Notes: generated from the letters alone by a model not told the origin. Numbered from the stretch's first letter, positions 1 to 11,610 are shown. The stretch: 64,000 bases of DNA from Beverwykella pulmonaria (GCA_001599595.1 BCHH01000001.1:2637837-2701836), one strand, 5' to 3'. Translations and numbers: made by a program.

Positions 1-780
1 CCATATTTCCCACCTATCCGGCCGAGCATCGTCAGGCCCACGAATCGGATTGCTCAATTCGCAGTTATACATGTGAGAACATTGAGAACATATAATCGTT
101 TTAGCAGGTACTAAGTACACGCTTGTCCAATTTCGCAAATGAGTGACGACTTGATCCCAATGTCGGCATTCAAAAATATGCTACGTGGGGGCTTCAACAG
201 AAATCACAAGTCGGCGACATATTCGTGCTTCACAGATTATGTTCTCTCTCTCATGTCCGTTCTTCCATTCCTCGTCTAATGCGATTTGTGTTTTCAATGC
301 ATTTGGGACTGTCTATTATTACTATGTTTTGAAAAATATTCGGCATGATGTCGTGGCTAACACTATCGCGCTACATCATATTCTTGATAGCTATTACCAG
401 CTTCGTGTTGTCTTCCCTTTGCTCACGCTGTTGCGTTTCACGATGTGGTCGAACCCGAATTTAGTGCACGAAACCGAAAGAGTTGATGGTCAGTGAGTGC
501 ATCCTAGTCGCTTCATCTGTTCGACAGTCACCATCACTCCCGCCTCTTTCCATTAATTTAGTATATGTGACATCATAACCAGTCAGTTCGTGGCACAACC
601 TCTTTTATTTCCAGACATAGAAGGCCCGAAACACACTCTCTTCAACTGGGTGAGAGATCCAGACTTCATTCAATAATTTACGATATCCAATAGGAAGATC
701 TTCAATCCTAGCGATAAATCTGAACAGAGCCGCTGGGGAACAATATCCTGATCGTGAATGCAGATACGTAACCAAAATAG
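1..780. other. No gene recognised
   Basis: Short open frames occur on both strands but none resembles a known family or has a convincing start and splice structure. It may contain the eroded 5' part of the glycosyltransferase relic that follows. Confidence 0.5.
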
Positions 781-1437
781 ATGTACGACGGAGAACAAAC
801 GGCGGATTGGGAAACGGATTCAAAATTAGTCGTGGACAAGATGTTCAACCATTATCTGTACAGCCCATTGACACTTCTCTCCCCTTCCTATATTTTCCCA
901 CTCATAAACCCTGCGCTCCAGCGAATATCCAACTACACATACACATACTATCGCCCGCTCCCCGTCTCCGGCCACTACTCTACAAGGACAAAATTCCACT
1001 TCCTCATCGCCCTACTTCCGCACTACCTCTTCGTTGTGTTCCTCGACGCAGACGCGTCGTTCCGCCACTTGGGTTTACCGCTAGAATGGCTGTTTAACAG
1101 TTGGAATATTACGCATAGTACGTCCTTTTCTATGGAGCACGATTTTTGGGATCAAAGATATAATATTTAAGATTCGAGAGGTTTGCTAATGGCTAACACG
1201 GTGTTCGTTATTGCGCAGAATCTTCCGTTGACAAAAAATATATTCTAGGCGTGGATAACGCATACGAATGGGGACCTGGGGACTGAGCTCGATGGGTATC
1301 GAGCTGAATACAGGGAATGTGAGGTTTGGAAGGAGACGTTGGTGCATGAGCAGGAGAGGATTAGGATGGGGTTGGGGAAAGGGACGTGTGGGCTGTTTTG
1401 GTGGAGGGATGCGAGGGGGATTGAAGTGGAGCAGTAA
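781..1437 (+). pseudogene. Glycosyltransferase-like relic
   Basis: The first half reads as a fragment with the segment VVFLDADASFRHLGLPLEWL, which resembles the DxD-containing core of fungal Golgi-type glycosyltransferases (D-A-D would be the metal-binding motif). About 100 bp later, in another frame, a second fragment ends with MGLGKGTCGLFWWRDARG and a stop at 1435-1437, which reads like a genuine C-terminus. A stop interrupts the frame near 1289, and the region between the DxD core and the C-terminus is much shorter than in the family. I read this as a truncated, non-functional copy. The family assignment is from remembered resemblance only, and a multi-intron gene cannot be fully excluded. 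Confidence 0.5.
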
Positions 1438-1465
1438 GGGATTCCATCTGTTGGAATGCTTTTAA

Positions 1466-3565
1466 TTACTTCAGGGGACTCTTCTGGCTTCCCAACGCTT
1501 GGTAGTACCGAGCCTGAGCTGCATCGATAATTTTCTTTACCTCCCCAGCATCAAGCTTCTCTTTCCGATTGAACGAGTACAGACCGTTTGTCTCTTGCTC
1601 GATGTCTGTCAACTGCGTCCACACAAAGCCGCTGCATTGGCCCCCATCTACTACCGCACACACCAGCTTTTCTACCCGGTTGAGTAGATCTTCTGCATTC
1701 GCTGCTGTCGTGTAGCCCCACCCCTCCTCCATCTTATCCGAGTCTGACGCTGGCGCAATATTCACCCCGCCAAACTCAGTGCAGATCACTACTGCACCCG
1801 GTATGTGAGCCGAGCCAGCATCTAGACCAGGAATAGGTGCAACGAACATCGGACGTCCAGCTTTCGGACCCAGAATGCCGTCCAAAGTGGCGCAAGTCTT
1901 GCTCAACTCAGCAGAGTCGGCGTAGTCGTGGAAAGTGGTCAGATCTGTCTGAACGTGTTCCCATCCGCAATTGTCGTTGACTGGACGAGTAGGATCAAGG
2001 GTCTTCGTCATGTAGTACAGCGCCCGAATGTGATTTCTCTGATCCACATTACCTTTCAGATTCGTAGACCCCCAACTCTCATTCACCGGCGTCCAAGCCA
2101 CTATACACGGATGGTTTATGTCCCTCTTCATAGCCTCGACCCACTCCTGATTGAAGCGTTCGACGTAGTCTAAAGAAAAACTGTACGCGTTCGCCATCTC
2201 GCCCCAGACAAGGTACCCCAAGTGATCGGCCAAGTACAAGAAGAGCGGGTCTTCGACTTTTTGATGTTTGCGGCAGCCATTGAAGCCCATGCGCTTGGCC
2301 ATCTCAATGTCGGCTTTTAGGGCTGAGGGAGAGGGTGGCGTCATGAATGTGTAGGGCCAGTAGCCTTGGTCGAGGCAGAGGGCTTGGAAGAGCGGGTAGC
2401 CGTTCAACTTGAAGGTTCCGTCGCCAGAAGTCCAGTCTAGTGAGCGCATGCCAATGGTTGTTTTGACTTCATCGATGAGAGTGTCGTCTGCGTCGAAGAG
2501 ACGGAGTGTAATACCGTAGAGTTGCGGGTAGTCTGGAGACCAGATTGCGAGACCAGTCCGCCATCCGCGGTCGTTTTCCAGCGGTGCAAGGAGAGCAGAT
2601 GCGGATACTTTAGACTGCTGCTCTGGGGACAAGCGAATATCGGGGTCGAGGATGACGTAATCAGCTTCTTTTGAGAGAGCCTTTTTCTCTAACCTGTTCA
2701 CCAAGACACCTCCAAATCTGGCCTCAATCTCAACAGTGTACTGGTGTCCCGCCCTTCGGCCTAGAACAGCAACCCTAGCATGCAAGAGTCCGCTCTCAAT
2801 GTCGTCGCTGCGCAAAATGGTGCCTTGGCTACTGTCTGCTATCCTCGTAGCCGGCACAGCTTCCATCCACACGCTCTGCCAAATACCCCCAGAAGGCGTA
2901 TAAAAGATGCTCTCTGGCTTCGCACCCCAGTACTGCTTCCCACGCGGCTGCGTGAGATCATACGCCGAATCATATACCCGAATCGTTAGCCTGTGCACTG
3001 GCGCATCGTTGAGCTTAAGCACATCGCTAACATCGATGTCGAAGGGGACATGACCACCACGATGACCGCCAACAAACTGGCCGTTCACCCAAACTTTTGC
3101 CTCGTAATCGACGGCCCCGAAGCGTAGCAAAGTTCTCAAGTGGTTCTCTACCTCTTCGTCGTTCGGAATGTTCTCAATGTGGCGCTCGTACCACAGCACT
3201 TCATGAACGCCCCGCTCGTTGATGCCCGAGGCGGGGCACTGGAATACGAATGGAACTACGATTGTTCGCTTCTTGTGCGTTGTCGTTTCCAGCTTGCGCA
3301 GGGAAAGATTATCGCGAATAAGGTTCTGCGCGTTCGCCGCTATCTTTGCAGTGATGCTTTCTCGCTCAGCGTCGACTGCATGTTTTGTGTCTGCAGTGTT
3401 TTGGACCGTAACCTCATCAGGAAGACCGGTAAGATGCCAGCGTGAGAGAAGCCCGACGTCGTCGTCGTCAAAGAGGAAGTCCCATTCGCCGTTCAGCGAT
3501 TTCCAAGAGAGAGCCGAGCGTTCAAAGTCAGGTCGAGGATACTCCTGGCTCGATGGAGAGTCCAT
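1466..3565 (-). CDS. Glycoside hydrolase family 2 (beta-galactosidase/beta-glucuronidase-like)
   Basis: A single uninterrupted 699-residue frame without introns. The N-terminal third (about residues 15-245) has the jelly-roll sugar-binding features of GH2 (SLNGEWDF, YEAKVWVNGQFVGGHRGG, TPSGGIWQSVWME). An immunoglobulin-like domain follows, then a TIM barrel from about residue 385. The proton donor is predicted as Glu496 in TPVNESWG (the N-E pair is diagnostic of clan GH-A). The nucleophile is predicted as Glu597 in ICTEFGG. There is no signal peptide, so the enzyme is probably cytosolic and acts on imported or intracellular beta-glycosides. The exact sugar cannot be read from sequence. The start at 3565 fits because MDSPSSQEYPRPDFER leads straight into the conserved domain. 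All key residues are present, so it should be functional. Confidence 0.93.
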   Translation of the reverse strand: MDSPSSQEYPRPDFERSALSWKSLNGEWDFLFDDDDVGLLSRWHLTGLPDEVTVQNTADTKHAVDAERESITAKIAANAQNLIRDNLSLRKLETTTHKKRTIVVPFVFQCPASGINERGVHEVLWYERHIENIPNDEEVENHLRTLLRFGAVDYEAKVWVNGQFVGGHRGGHVPFDIDVSDVLKLNDAPVHRLTIRVYDSAYDLTQPRGKQYWGAKPESIFYTPSGGIWQSVWMEAVPATRIADSSQGTILRSDDIESGLLHARVAVLGRRAGHQYTVEIEARFGGVLVNRLEKKALSKEADYVILDPDIRLSPEQQSKVSASALLAPLENDRGWRTGLAIWSPDYPQLYGITLRLFDADDTLIDEVKTTIGMRSLDWTSGDGTFKLNGYPLFQALCLDQGYWPYTFMTPPSPSALKADIEMAKRMGFNGCRKHQKVEDPLFLYLADHLGYLVWGEMANAYSFSLDYVERFNQEWVEAMKRDINHPCIVAWTPVNESWGSTNLKGNVDQRNHIRALYYMTKTLDPTRPVNDNCGWEHVQTDLTTFHDYADSAELSKTCATLDGILGPKAGRPMFVAPIPGLDAGSAHIPGAVVICTEFGGVNIAPASDSDKMEEGWGYTTAANAEDLLNRVEKLVCAVVDGGQCSGFVWTQLTDIEQETNGLYSFNRKEKLDAGEVKKIIDAAQARYYQALGSQKSPLK

Positions 3566-3889
3566 ATTGCGATGGCTTAAGATGAGGCTCTCTCTAGCGA
3601 TCTCCCTAGACTACAATGAAAATCCTAATTTAATGTGTTATTACTAATTACTAATCTATCCTCTAACCCAATCTAGAAATCATACCTAGCTGCTAATTTA
3701 TCTTCACATGCCCAAAATATCTTAACTGACAATATTCTTTATTACATAATTAGCATGGCTTGTGGGCTTGTTTGTACTACCCTTCCTAATAAACTACGAC
3801 GCACCGGCTGGCTGAAGGTTTTATCTCTCATCAAACGGCCTCCTAACTCCATTTTGTGACAACGAGAGGACAACGAACTAGCCTGCGAT
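3566..3889. promoter_or_regulatory. Divergent intergenic region
   Basis: A 324-bp AT-rich gap between the start of the GH2 gene (minus strand) and the start of the MYND/DUF4470 gene (plus strand). It must hold both promoters. I see no distinctive operator-like motif. Confidence 0.4.
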
Positions 3890-6078
3890 ATGGCGATCGA
3901 CATGTCCTCGTTCCTCAATCCTGCCCTCTGCGCGAACACGGGGCGCGTCGTCGATGGTGAGATATCGCCATGCCACAAGGCTGCTCTGCAAGTCTGCGCA
4001 TCTTGCAAGCTCGTCCAGGTAATCTTTTCCAATGGAGCTTATTGTCCAAATGCTGACAATATCCGCGTAGTACTGTTCCAAACAATGCCGACTTGCAGAC
4101 AAGAACAACCACAAGACAATATGCGGATCAAAATATATGCCGAAGAGATACATTCCCGCGTACGTGCGTGAGGGTCGCATCCCTGCATACGTCTCCGGCG
4201 CGTCCATGTCGCCCTTCGGGGTAGCTCAGTATTTCTGGGGAAACATACCAGCATTAGATGTCCTAAAATTAACGGAGAACGAGGGCATTGAGGATCCCGA
4301 TCGCGATATCAACCTTCTCTTCGCCGCTTCAGGCGACCTCCGCAACGTCGTCAAGACCATCTCCGGGCTACCAGACAAGTATAAAGGGACCTGCTCTGTC
4401 ACTATTAACGATTGGTTGTTCACTGTCGTCGCTCGGAACGTCATGTTACTCTTAACAGCCCTTCACTTCGAACCGGAGACTGCGACGCCTATTATGATAC
4501 ATCTCTGGTACTCGTCAATAATGCCCATTAGCATGGTCTCTGCGTTGCAGGAATCCATATTGCCATATGTCGAAGATGAGTGCAACAAGATCATGCACAA
4601 ACTCGCCCACTACTTACACGGAAAGACTTTCACTTTTGGGCACAGCAAGCTACGAGTACTTCTCAAGAAACAGGAATGGGATGAGCTGAAGAGCCTTTTC
4701 ATGTTCCAAAAAGACTTGACGCTGACGGATGCAAGCAACACCCGCCAGAGAACCACTCTCGCTCCCGAGCGCATTGACTACGTCGACCGGGCCCTTTACA
4801 AGATGCCTCCTGGAATGCGCGCCGGATCTGTACAGTTCCGGACCGAGGGTGTTCTGCTTCCGTTCGGGGCCTCGCGGAATAAGTTCGATACGCCAAATCC
4901 GTAAGTGCCGAAACTCCTATAGCCAGTACTCATTCATATACTAGCTAACTACCAAAAGAACTTTCTTTCAGGATCCGAACGTCTGGCCTATGAAAGACGA
5001 TGCCGACCCTCTCCATGGCTGGTTGTACGCAGATTACATGAAGCATGCTACGCAAGCCAAGAACGATGTGTACGGAAGCCTCTTCTTCTATCTGCGGAGT
5101 CTTCTGCTGCAGTTCTGCAAACGATTGGAAGAAAGCGAAGTCAGATTTCAGGTACTCAACGTCGATGCGAGGAGGCTACCCATGTACTGCGACATGCTTT
5201 TCGATCGCATCGAGGTATGTTGCCTCCAAAATTCTCCCATCTAAAGAAAGTAGAGATTCTGAAGTATTTTTAGGTCTCAAATATCGGTGACAGATTCTAT
5301 GTTGGGCCCACAGCAACAATCCAGACCTTCGCCCCGTGGCTGAAACCGACGTCTCTGAACTCACACGCCACTCTTCTGATGCTATTCCAAAATGCCGTAC
5401 CAGAGGAACAGCATCGTTACCCAGAGCCCAGCCAGCGTGCCATTGCCGATTGCTTCACCAAAGTTGCGACATACCGTGACGTGAACTCAGCGTTAAGAGC
5501 TTTTGACCGAGGTAGAATGGCGAATATGGCACTGAATCCAGAAGCACATTTCGTGGCATCGTGTCTCCAGATGTTCGGCGACTTTGACAAATTCTTCAAT
5601 ACCTTCATGAAGAATACGAACATGGACGGGGTTGCGAAGATGTGCGGCGTGAAGATGAAGAAAACACACTCTATCATCGCTGCTTGGCCATACAGAGTCA
5701 CAAGCAACACTAAGAAAGACGAGTTCGAGATCCTCTGCGCGTCTGGACTTACCGGGAACGAGAGATATACAGAGTGGCAGAAAGATGAAAAGGCTGAGCA
5801 GACCTTCAATGACGTAGGTGGTTACTCACTAAACTTAGTATGATTCGGAGTACTAACGGGATATCATTTTGCAGGCTACTATGCGCCCCGAAAGTGTCAA
5901 GAAACTCAAGGAACAAATGTTTACGCTCATTGTGGCGTGCTTAACCATAGTCTGCTTTGGCCTTGTTTGTTGGTTGTTGCTTAAAGCGGCAGAGATGTGC
6001 GGTGTATTTGTGGTTTTTAGATGGGTTGTCCGCTATGTGAAGGTTGGGATGCAGTATCTCTCGGGAAGACGCAGATAA
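3890..6078 (+). CDS. MYND zinc finger + DUF4470 protein with C-terminal membrane segment
   Basis: I assemble five exons: 3890-4018, 4071-4900, 4959-5214, 5274-5813 and 5875-6078. They give 652 residues, and all four introns (52-61 bp) have GT/AG ends and compatible phases. The first intron splits a MYND finger. Ligands Cys14, Cys28, Cys36, Cys39 precede the junction region, and YCSKQC (Cys45, Cys49), His57 and Cys61 follow. DUF4470 starts at about residue 80 (SPFGVAQYFWGNIPALDVL). The second intron uses the AAAAG acceptor before ACTTTCTTTCAG, because only that choice keeps the frame and yields NPTFFQDPNVWP. The last exon encodes a hydrophobic segment (FTLIVACLTIVCFGLVCWLLL) near the C-terminus, so the protein may be tail-anchored. 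MYND fingers usually bind proline-rich peptides; the function of DUF4470 is unknown. Confidence 0.85.
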
Positions 6079-7108
6079 AGAGTAGATGACACGCTCTATA
6101 GGATGCAAGACAACAAGAAAAAGTATGCAAGCTTTGAGTATCTAGGCTAGCGTAAGCCACATAGTCAGGCAATCATCGAATTCGAACTCAAACAGAATCA
6201 AATACAAATAAAGATCGAATCTTTGCCATAAGTACATAGAGCAAAAACCGGAGCCCGAGATAGAAGACAAAAGTAGGCATCGATCCGCATGAACTGAACC
6301 AGGCCTATTCTCACCAAATACTCTTCTTTAACTTGGCAAGCATGAGTCCCGTTACCAAGTCGGCACACCGGAAGTACTACTACTTTCAAGATGAGGATTG
6401 CAATCAAGACTGGCAAAAATGGGCGCAACTGACGTAACTATGTTACATACGTTAATCCAATCGCGTCTACTCCGACGTAGCCCATTTCTCCACTCTCTTC
6501 GCAAGCCTCATACACAACTCATCCACTGTTCTCGTCCAAAGGTCTGCAATCCAATTAATAGCATCAAACAAGCTATTATCCCAACAGCAAAACCTCCTTG
6601 GCTGCCGCACCATCCTTCATTACTGGTAATCGTCCATCCTCCAACCAAACGCATCCAGAAAGACCATACTAGTACGATACACACCATAGCTTATCCTACC
6701 TAGATATCTCGGAATTGTAGAAGTAAGTAGTCTTCGCATGAAACTAAGTTGAGACGCGGAGAGGAGAATGAAGACAGCGCCTATGGATTCCCAAAACTGT
6801 ACACTGGTAAAAATAGCCGAGAAAGGCCGGTAGATGAAGTTCTCAGAGGCTTGCTTGTACGGATAGGGTGCAATGAATAGACTTGTAACTAAAAGCAGCG
6901 CGAGCGCGTATTGTCGGGACGTTGGGAGCTATGCAGAGATAGACTTGTTATAGATATGTATAGGAAGTCTGACAGAGTCATGGCGTTCTTTGTTGGAGAT
7001 TTTCGCTTGTATGCAGAGCTCTGTGACGCTGATACAAGCCATATAGCAAGCCATATCCCACCGGTCGAGGTAAAACACGAAGGCACAGAGGTAGAAGATC
7101 AGGATCTG
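6079..7108. other. Convergent intergenic region, no gene seen
   Basis: About 1 kb between the 3' ends of the MYND/DUF4470 gene and the minus-strand cysteine-rich gene. Open frames here are short and lack family resemblance. It should contain both 3' untranslated regions. Confidence 0.4.
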
Positions 7109-8503
7109 CTATCCCGAGACTGCTAATTGTGCGAGGCCAGTCAAGGTAATGAGCAAGGCAATCGAGTCATAGAATTGCTTTGATATGGTCCATAGCTGAA
7201 AACCATAGGAGAAGACTGACCAAAACAGGAAATTGAGAAAGAACGGGACAACAGATAATCACGAAGAACTGAGCAAAAGCATTGAAGTCGGTGGGAGAGA
7301 TGAAACGGGAAAGGAGGCTGTAAGCATGAAAATTCGAGCAATGGCCGCGAAATAGTTTACAAGGATGAGAAGGATAGCAACCAGGGTAAAGCTTGCAGCG
7401 AAAAGGAAGATTATAGCTCCCATGAAGAGGAAAAAGCGATTTTCGAAGTTAATCTGTCTAGCGGCTTTGAGGACGTCGATTTTAAAAGAGACAAGATTGA
7501 TGTACATACCGCTTTGACTGTTTGTCGTCCTCACCGACGGTGTTGTCGCAGCCAAACAGCTCCCAATGGCTGTCGTCGCGCTTGTTGAATATTGTGATCT
7601 CGTTCTCAGGACCAGCGAGGATATAGAAGCCAAAGGCGTTCTTATCCGGATCGACATCGTTGCCAGCGTTCCGTTGACCGCCCATAGTTCGATCAAACTT
7701 GATATCAAGCTTCTCGGTATTGGAGTCAGGTATTGGGTGGTCTGTAGGGAAAAAGTCGACAAGCGGTACAGGAAGATTGATCGTGTCTTTGCCCATGGAT
7801 TTCGGATTGCAGCAGAAGGCCAGGTCGGCATACTCCCACGCCCCAAAGGGGACCTCAGTCCAAAGCTCATACTGGCATTCATGGGAATCATCATTCTTGT
7901 CTTTTCCACCGTGCTGATCGAGGCCCATTCGACTTTCAGTTTCTGTGCAGCCGCAGGCGGTGTTGCCAAATGTTGTCTTACCCTCGTTCCAGTAGCACGA
8001 CGAGGTGCCAACGCCCTTGCCGCAACAGTATGCATAGCCTGCAGGATACTTGAAATCTGCCTGTCTGGTCGTGACAAAGTTGCGGTCCCCACATACGCTT
8101 TCGTCCTTCACGTCGACACACTTGTCGGTCCAACCACAGATGTCGTTGATATCTGTGCTAGATTCACAGCAGTACTGTGCAAAGCCTGAGAAGCACGATT
8201 GGTGGCTGTTGTCGATGTAAGGCTCTTTGCTGGAGGCGACTGGGATTTCGTTGCTCGCATAGGCGCTGGTGCACCAGAACACACTCTGACTTCCGGCCCA
8301 ATGGCACTTCGCTGGAGCAGCCTTGATTGGACAACAAAGCGTCTGTCGCTGCGGCTGACCGCCCTTCATGCCGCAATACTGCTCGGCTTGGTTGTTGGAC
8401 ACACTGATCGTATCCGCGTCTAGTGGCAGTACATTACATCATATGATTATACCACAAGTGACCTCGAGATGAGGAATGAAGAGAGTAAAAATTTGAAAAA
8501 CAT
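7109..8503 (-). CDS. Secreted/membrane cysteine-rich protein with repeated CC modules
   Basis: Exon 1 (8503-8463) encodes a short hydrophobic leader beginning MFFKFLLSSFLI. A 59-bp intron (8462-8404) joins it to a long exon (8403-7510). Intron 7509-7458 leads to a hydrophobic exon starting at 7457 (RFFLFMGAIIFLFAA, likely transmembrane). The last exon is probably 7195-7109 (ISKQFYDSIALLITLTG, stop at 7109-7111). The join between 7457 and 7195 is unresolved: one intron 7360-7196 keeps the phase and gives about 372 residues, but 7317-7263 also looks coding in another frame. The ectodomain repeats CC-x(8 or 9)-C-x-W (CCPIKAAPAKCHW, CCESSTDINDICGW, CCGKGVGTSSCYW). That predicts a disulfide-stapled secreted fold followed by two membrane segments. 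No known family name. The neighbouring MYND gene converges on it. Confidence 0.65.
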
Positions 8504-9649
8504 ATTAAGCAAGCTGGAATTAATGCTACATCGGCAAAATGTAAATTAGCATCTGGTTACTGTGGTTAACCATGGTTAGCTAGGTTAGTGAGATTTGGTG
8601 GTTAGTGAGATTACGAGAGCCTCATTTGGCGAGTCGCGATTACCGTGATTAGCTATGGTTACCAGGAGCAATCTATACTAGTATCTGGTTACCCTGATTA
8701 CTTAGGTTAACTTTACTTATTATTATAGTTTTAGGACTTCGTGTCACAAATATATATATNTTGTTCTATACACATGTTCCTTTTTGTTGTCATGGCGTTG
8801 TGGTGTAGTGCAACATCTTAACACCTCAGTCCCTGCCACGCTCATGCTACAAGCCTTCCACGCNAATATGCCACCTAATGCCCTCAATGTTGTCCAAATA
8901 CTCCTAATAGTCTCAACGTCTGCCATAACCGCCGTACTACTATTATGCCTGCTGTTCAACGCTGCCATTTGTCGCCGCCCAAGTCGCCTAGAATCAATGT
9001 CCTGGAAATTCCTGTCCGTTCAAGTTCACTGTGTGATGCCTCATGCTGTGTACATTAGCTGTGTTATACTCTTGCTTACAGTACAATAGGTTGTACAATA
9101 GGTCTCCTTAACTTACGTGCTCTACAATTGCTGTGTCTAGAACCTAAGTATGCTCCTGTTGCGCGCCTGCCTGTTAGTGTTGCTACAAGAGGCTATTAGT
9201 AGTCTGTGATTAGGGCTTAATNNGCTATTNAAGGCTAGAGATACAATCTNAGGTACAATATTACAAGACGTTGCGGAAGGAGCTCAACCAGAGGTCCTAC
9301 GTGTTNAATAAGTACTNAGTATGGTTTGTGCGTTAGGGGTCTGNTTNGTGCGTNAGGGGTCTGATTCGTGCGTCAGGGGTCTGATTCGTGCGTCAGGTGT
9401 CTGATTCGTGTACATTCCAGGTTAGGTTAGTTGCCGAGCTTGTTGTTCGGAGGGTACAGTACATGGTTTGTACGATTTGTATGGTTTGCATGGTTTGTCT
9501 GGTAACCTGTGGTTAACCATGGTTAGTACATGGTTTGGAAAATTTAACCGAATTCCCGATGTAGTCCCCATAACGGCTAGAAGATACTAGTTTAGGAAGA
9601 ATCTAATTTCCTCTAAAGCTATGGAGGTCATCTAAGAGTACTGAAGAAA
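8504..9649. repeat. Repeat-rich, partly unresolved DNA
   Basis: AT-rich DNA with scattered N positions. It is rich in GGTTA/TAACC words. A perfect 20-bp direct repeat, CTGTGGTTAACCATGGTTAG, lies at 8560-8579 and 9507-9526 and frames about 950 bp. An open frame at 8784-9089 has no family resemblance and contains ambiguous bases. The block is probably a decayed transposable element, but no transposase motif is visible. Confidence 0.45.
9328..9407 (+). repeat. Four tandem copies of a 20-bp unit
   Basis: The unit GTGCGTCAGGGGTCTGATTC repeats at 9328, 9348, 9368 and 9388 with only single-base changes and some Ns. The array ends at GTGTACATT. Confidence 0.85.
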
Positions 9650-11024
9650 TTATTCCACGGTTCTCATTGCAGTTAGAGCTTGATGCTTATGTTCTTTCTG
9701 ATCAAGCGTGTGGATAAACACCCATCTCTTTGGTAACGCCTCCCGAACCTTGTCAATATCCAAGCCTATGTCTTGTCCCCGTCCACACATGATAATACCT
9801 ACTCCATGACTTGAGTCAATTATTTTCTGGGTCCTTGGCCTTCGTACTTGATCGTAGGCTTTGAATGCGGCTTTGAGCTGACTTGGCTCTCTCACTTCTT
9901 TCAAAAGAGTCTCCAAGATCATCGCATCCTCGATAGCCTGACCGGCCCCTGCACCTTGCCACGGGGTCATGCAATGAGCTGCGTCCCCCATGATACATGT
10001 GTGGCCTTTTGCATAGGTAGGGGCATTTTCTTTGTGGTGTAATTCCGCGAAAGCTGTTAGGTCAGCATTCTCCAGCATTGCCTATCATTGTCAGCGCATA
10101 TCAATCGTCCAAGTTCCACCAAACTTACCTCGATCATACCCTTCTTAATCGACGTGTCAGTCCACTTTTCGACGGCCTTTTCTAGCGCATCCCTGTCCAT
10201 TCCTTTCCTCCACTCATTCTCACCCCACTCCTCATTTGTCAAGCCACATAACACACACTGGACCGTCTCCCCTCCGTCTAACACGTCATGCATGAAGAAT
10301 CCACCATCTCCAATCCAGCCATACTGCCTCTGCACACTGAAATATTCTTCACCAAATAGCTCTTTAGCCTTCTTCATCGATATCAAAGACCTTGAATCCC
10401 AAAAGCCACTGAATTTTGGTCTCAGAGCTGGATGGCCCACCCCCAGTATATGCTCTCTAACGTAGCCATGTACTCCATCTGCACCAATGACAGCGTCCGC
10501 TTCAAAGGTTGTACCGTCATTGAAAGAGATTAGGACACGTTTACTCTCAAAGTCTTCAATGCGAGTCACTTTCTTGTTCGCGTGCATTCTCTTCGCGTCG
10601 ATATGCTTCAGCAACTCACTTAACAGCGCAGCCCGATGAACCACCTTACCGCGCTGCTCGGCTGCGAGATCGAATACCACGGACATGGCGCTAGGGCCTG
10701 TAGCCTGTACTATGTAAGCTTTCAAGATCCTCTCTTGGGAATGCGTTGATAGTTTGGACAATAACACACCATACACATCCTACTGGAGCTCATTGTGACG
10801 CCTCCAGCTCGATCCAAGGCGCTTGCAACCGCGCCCCCAATTTCGGCCAGTGCTGTTTGCCCATTTTGTGCAATTCCAACCGCTGCTCCCCTTTCTGAGA
10901 ACTCGGGCGCAGATTCGAATATTTCCACGTCCAGGTGAGGATGCTGGAGTAAAGCATTCATTAGGGTGGCACCAGCAAGCCCCCCACCAATGATGGCAAT
11001 CTTTATAGCCTGATTAGATGACAT
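9650..11024 (-). CDS. FAD-dependent monooxygenase (salicylate-hydroxylase type)
   Basis: Three exons, 11024-10770, 10704-10129 and 10081-9650, give 420 residues. Introns are 65 bp (donor GTGTGT) and 47 bp. The N-terminal Rossmann motif IAIIGGGLAGATL binds the ADP part of FAD. The DG motif is GADGVHGYV, and the GD motif is GDAAHCMTPWQGAGAGQAIE, which contacts the flavin ribityl chain. Together these define the group A aromatic hydroxylases, which use NAD(P)H and oxygen to hydroxylate aromatic or polyketide-type substrates. The substrate is not predictable. The start at 11024 (MSSNQAIKIAIIGGG) is the natural one for the family. It lies directly upstream (about 220 bp) of a broken oxygenase duplicate and could once have belonged to the same cluster, but that is inference. 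Confidence 0.9.
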
Positions 11025-11240
11025 TGGACGAGCGAATTGTTAACGATTTATTTCTCTAGAAGTGGCGCCGTGTTTGCTGTGAAAGAGAGCACAGTGATGC
11101 TATTGGGATATTGGGTAAATATGGGGCATGCCCGTGAGGTGACTGCTACGCCGCGCACGCGCATTCACGCCGCATGCAAGCTGAAATACCCATCCTCTCA
11201 GCAATATATTCTCGGGGGGTAGAAATGACACCACCGTCAC
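11025..11240. other. Spacer between monooxygenase start and duplication breakpoint
   Basis: Holds the monooxygenase promoter. The open frame of the broken oxygenase runs on into this DNA to 11146, but that tail is unlike the intact homologue and is read-through. Confidence 0.4.
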
Positions 11241-11610
11241 TGCCAATCTCGTAGCTCTCTTTGAAATCGGTTGTTTGCACTTCCTCGGTTGCCTCCAACG
11301 CCGTTTTATTGGCTGCCCTTTCTCTGCCCGTGCCCGAGTGGCCTCGATGTGGAACCGGTTCGTCTAGGTGCGGTGCTTTTATCTTCTCCTCATACGGGAG
11401 ATCGAAGGACTGCTTGGTAACTCGGAAGGCCTCTTCGAGTGTCCGTAATGACAGACCATGGCTAGAGATACTTAGGCATCCGCTCACTAGATCCAGCTCG
11501 GCCAGCCGCCGTGCCACACTCTGACAAGCTTTTAACCCTCCACCGGCTATGAATGGTGGAATGTCAGCGGCGGGGATGGTGGCGGTTGGAAGTGGCATGT
11601 TCAAAGACAT
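11241..11610 (-). pseudogene. 5' fragment of an isopenicillin-N-synthase-like 2OG-Fe oxygenase
   Basis: The first ~125 codons (from 11610) match the N-terminus of the intact oxygenase at 26864-28000: shared stretches include LEEAFRVTKQ, FDLPYE, DEPVPHRG, SGTGRE and DFKESYEIGSD. Similarity stops abruptly at the codons for GSD, at about 11245. Everything after that, including the HxD...H metal site, is missing. A few codons are also deleted relative to the intact copy. It cannot be an active enzyme. Its upstream flank is also shared with the other copy, so the fragment arose as part of a larger segmental duplication. Confidence 0.85.

Noticed and set aside
6198..6428. Small ORFs in the 6.1-7.1 kb gap as genes
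   Set aside because: Short, no domain, and located in the expected 3' untranslated regions of two convergent genes.
9328..9407. CRISPR-like array
   Set aside because: The 20-bp units are directly adjacent with no spacers, and the genome is fungal.
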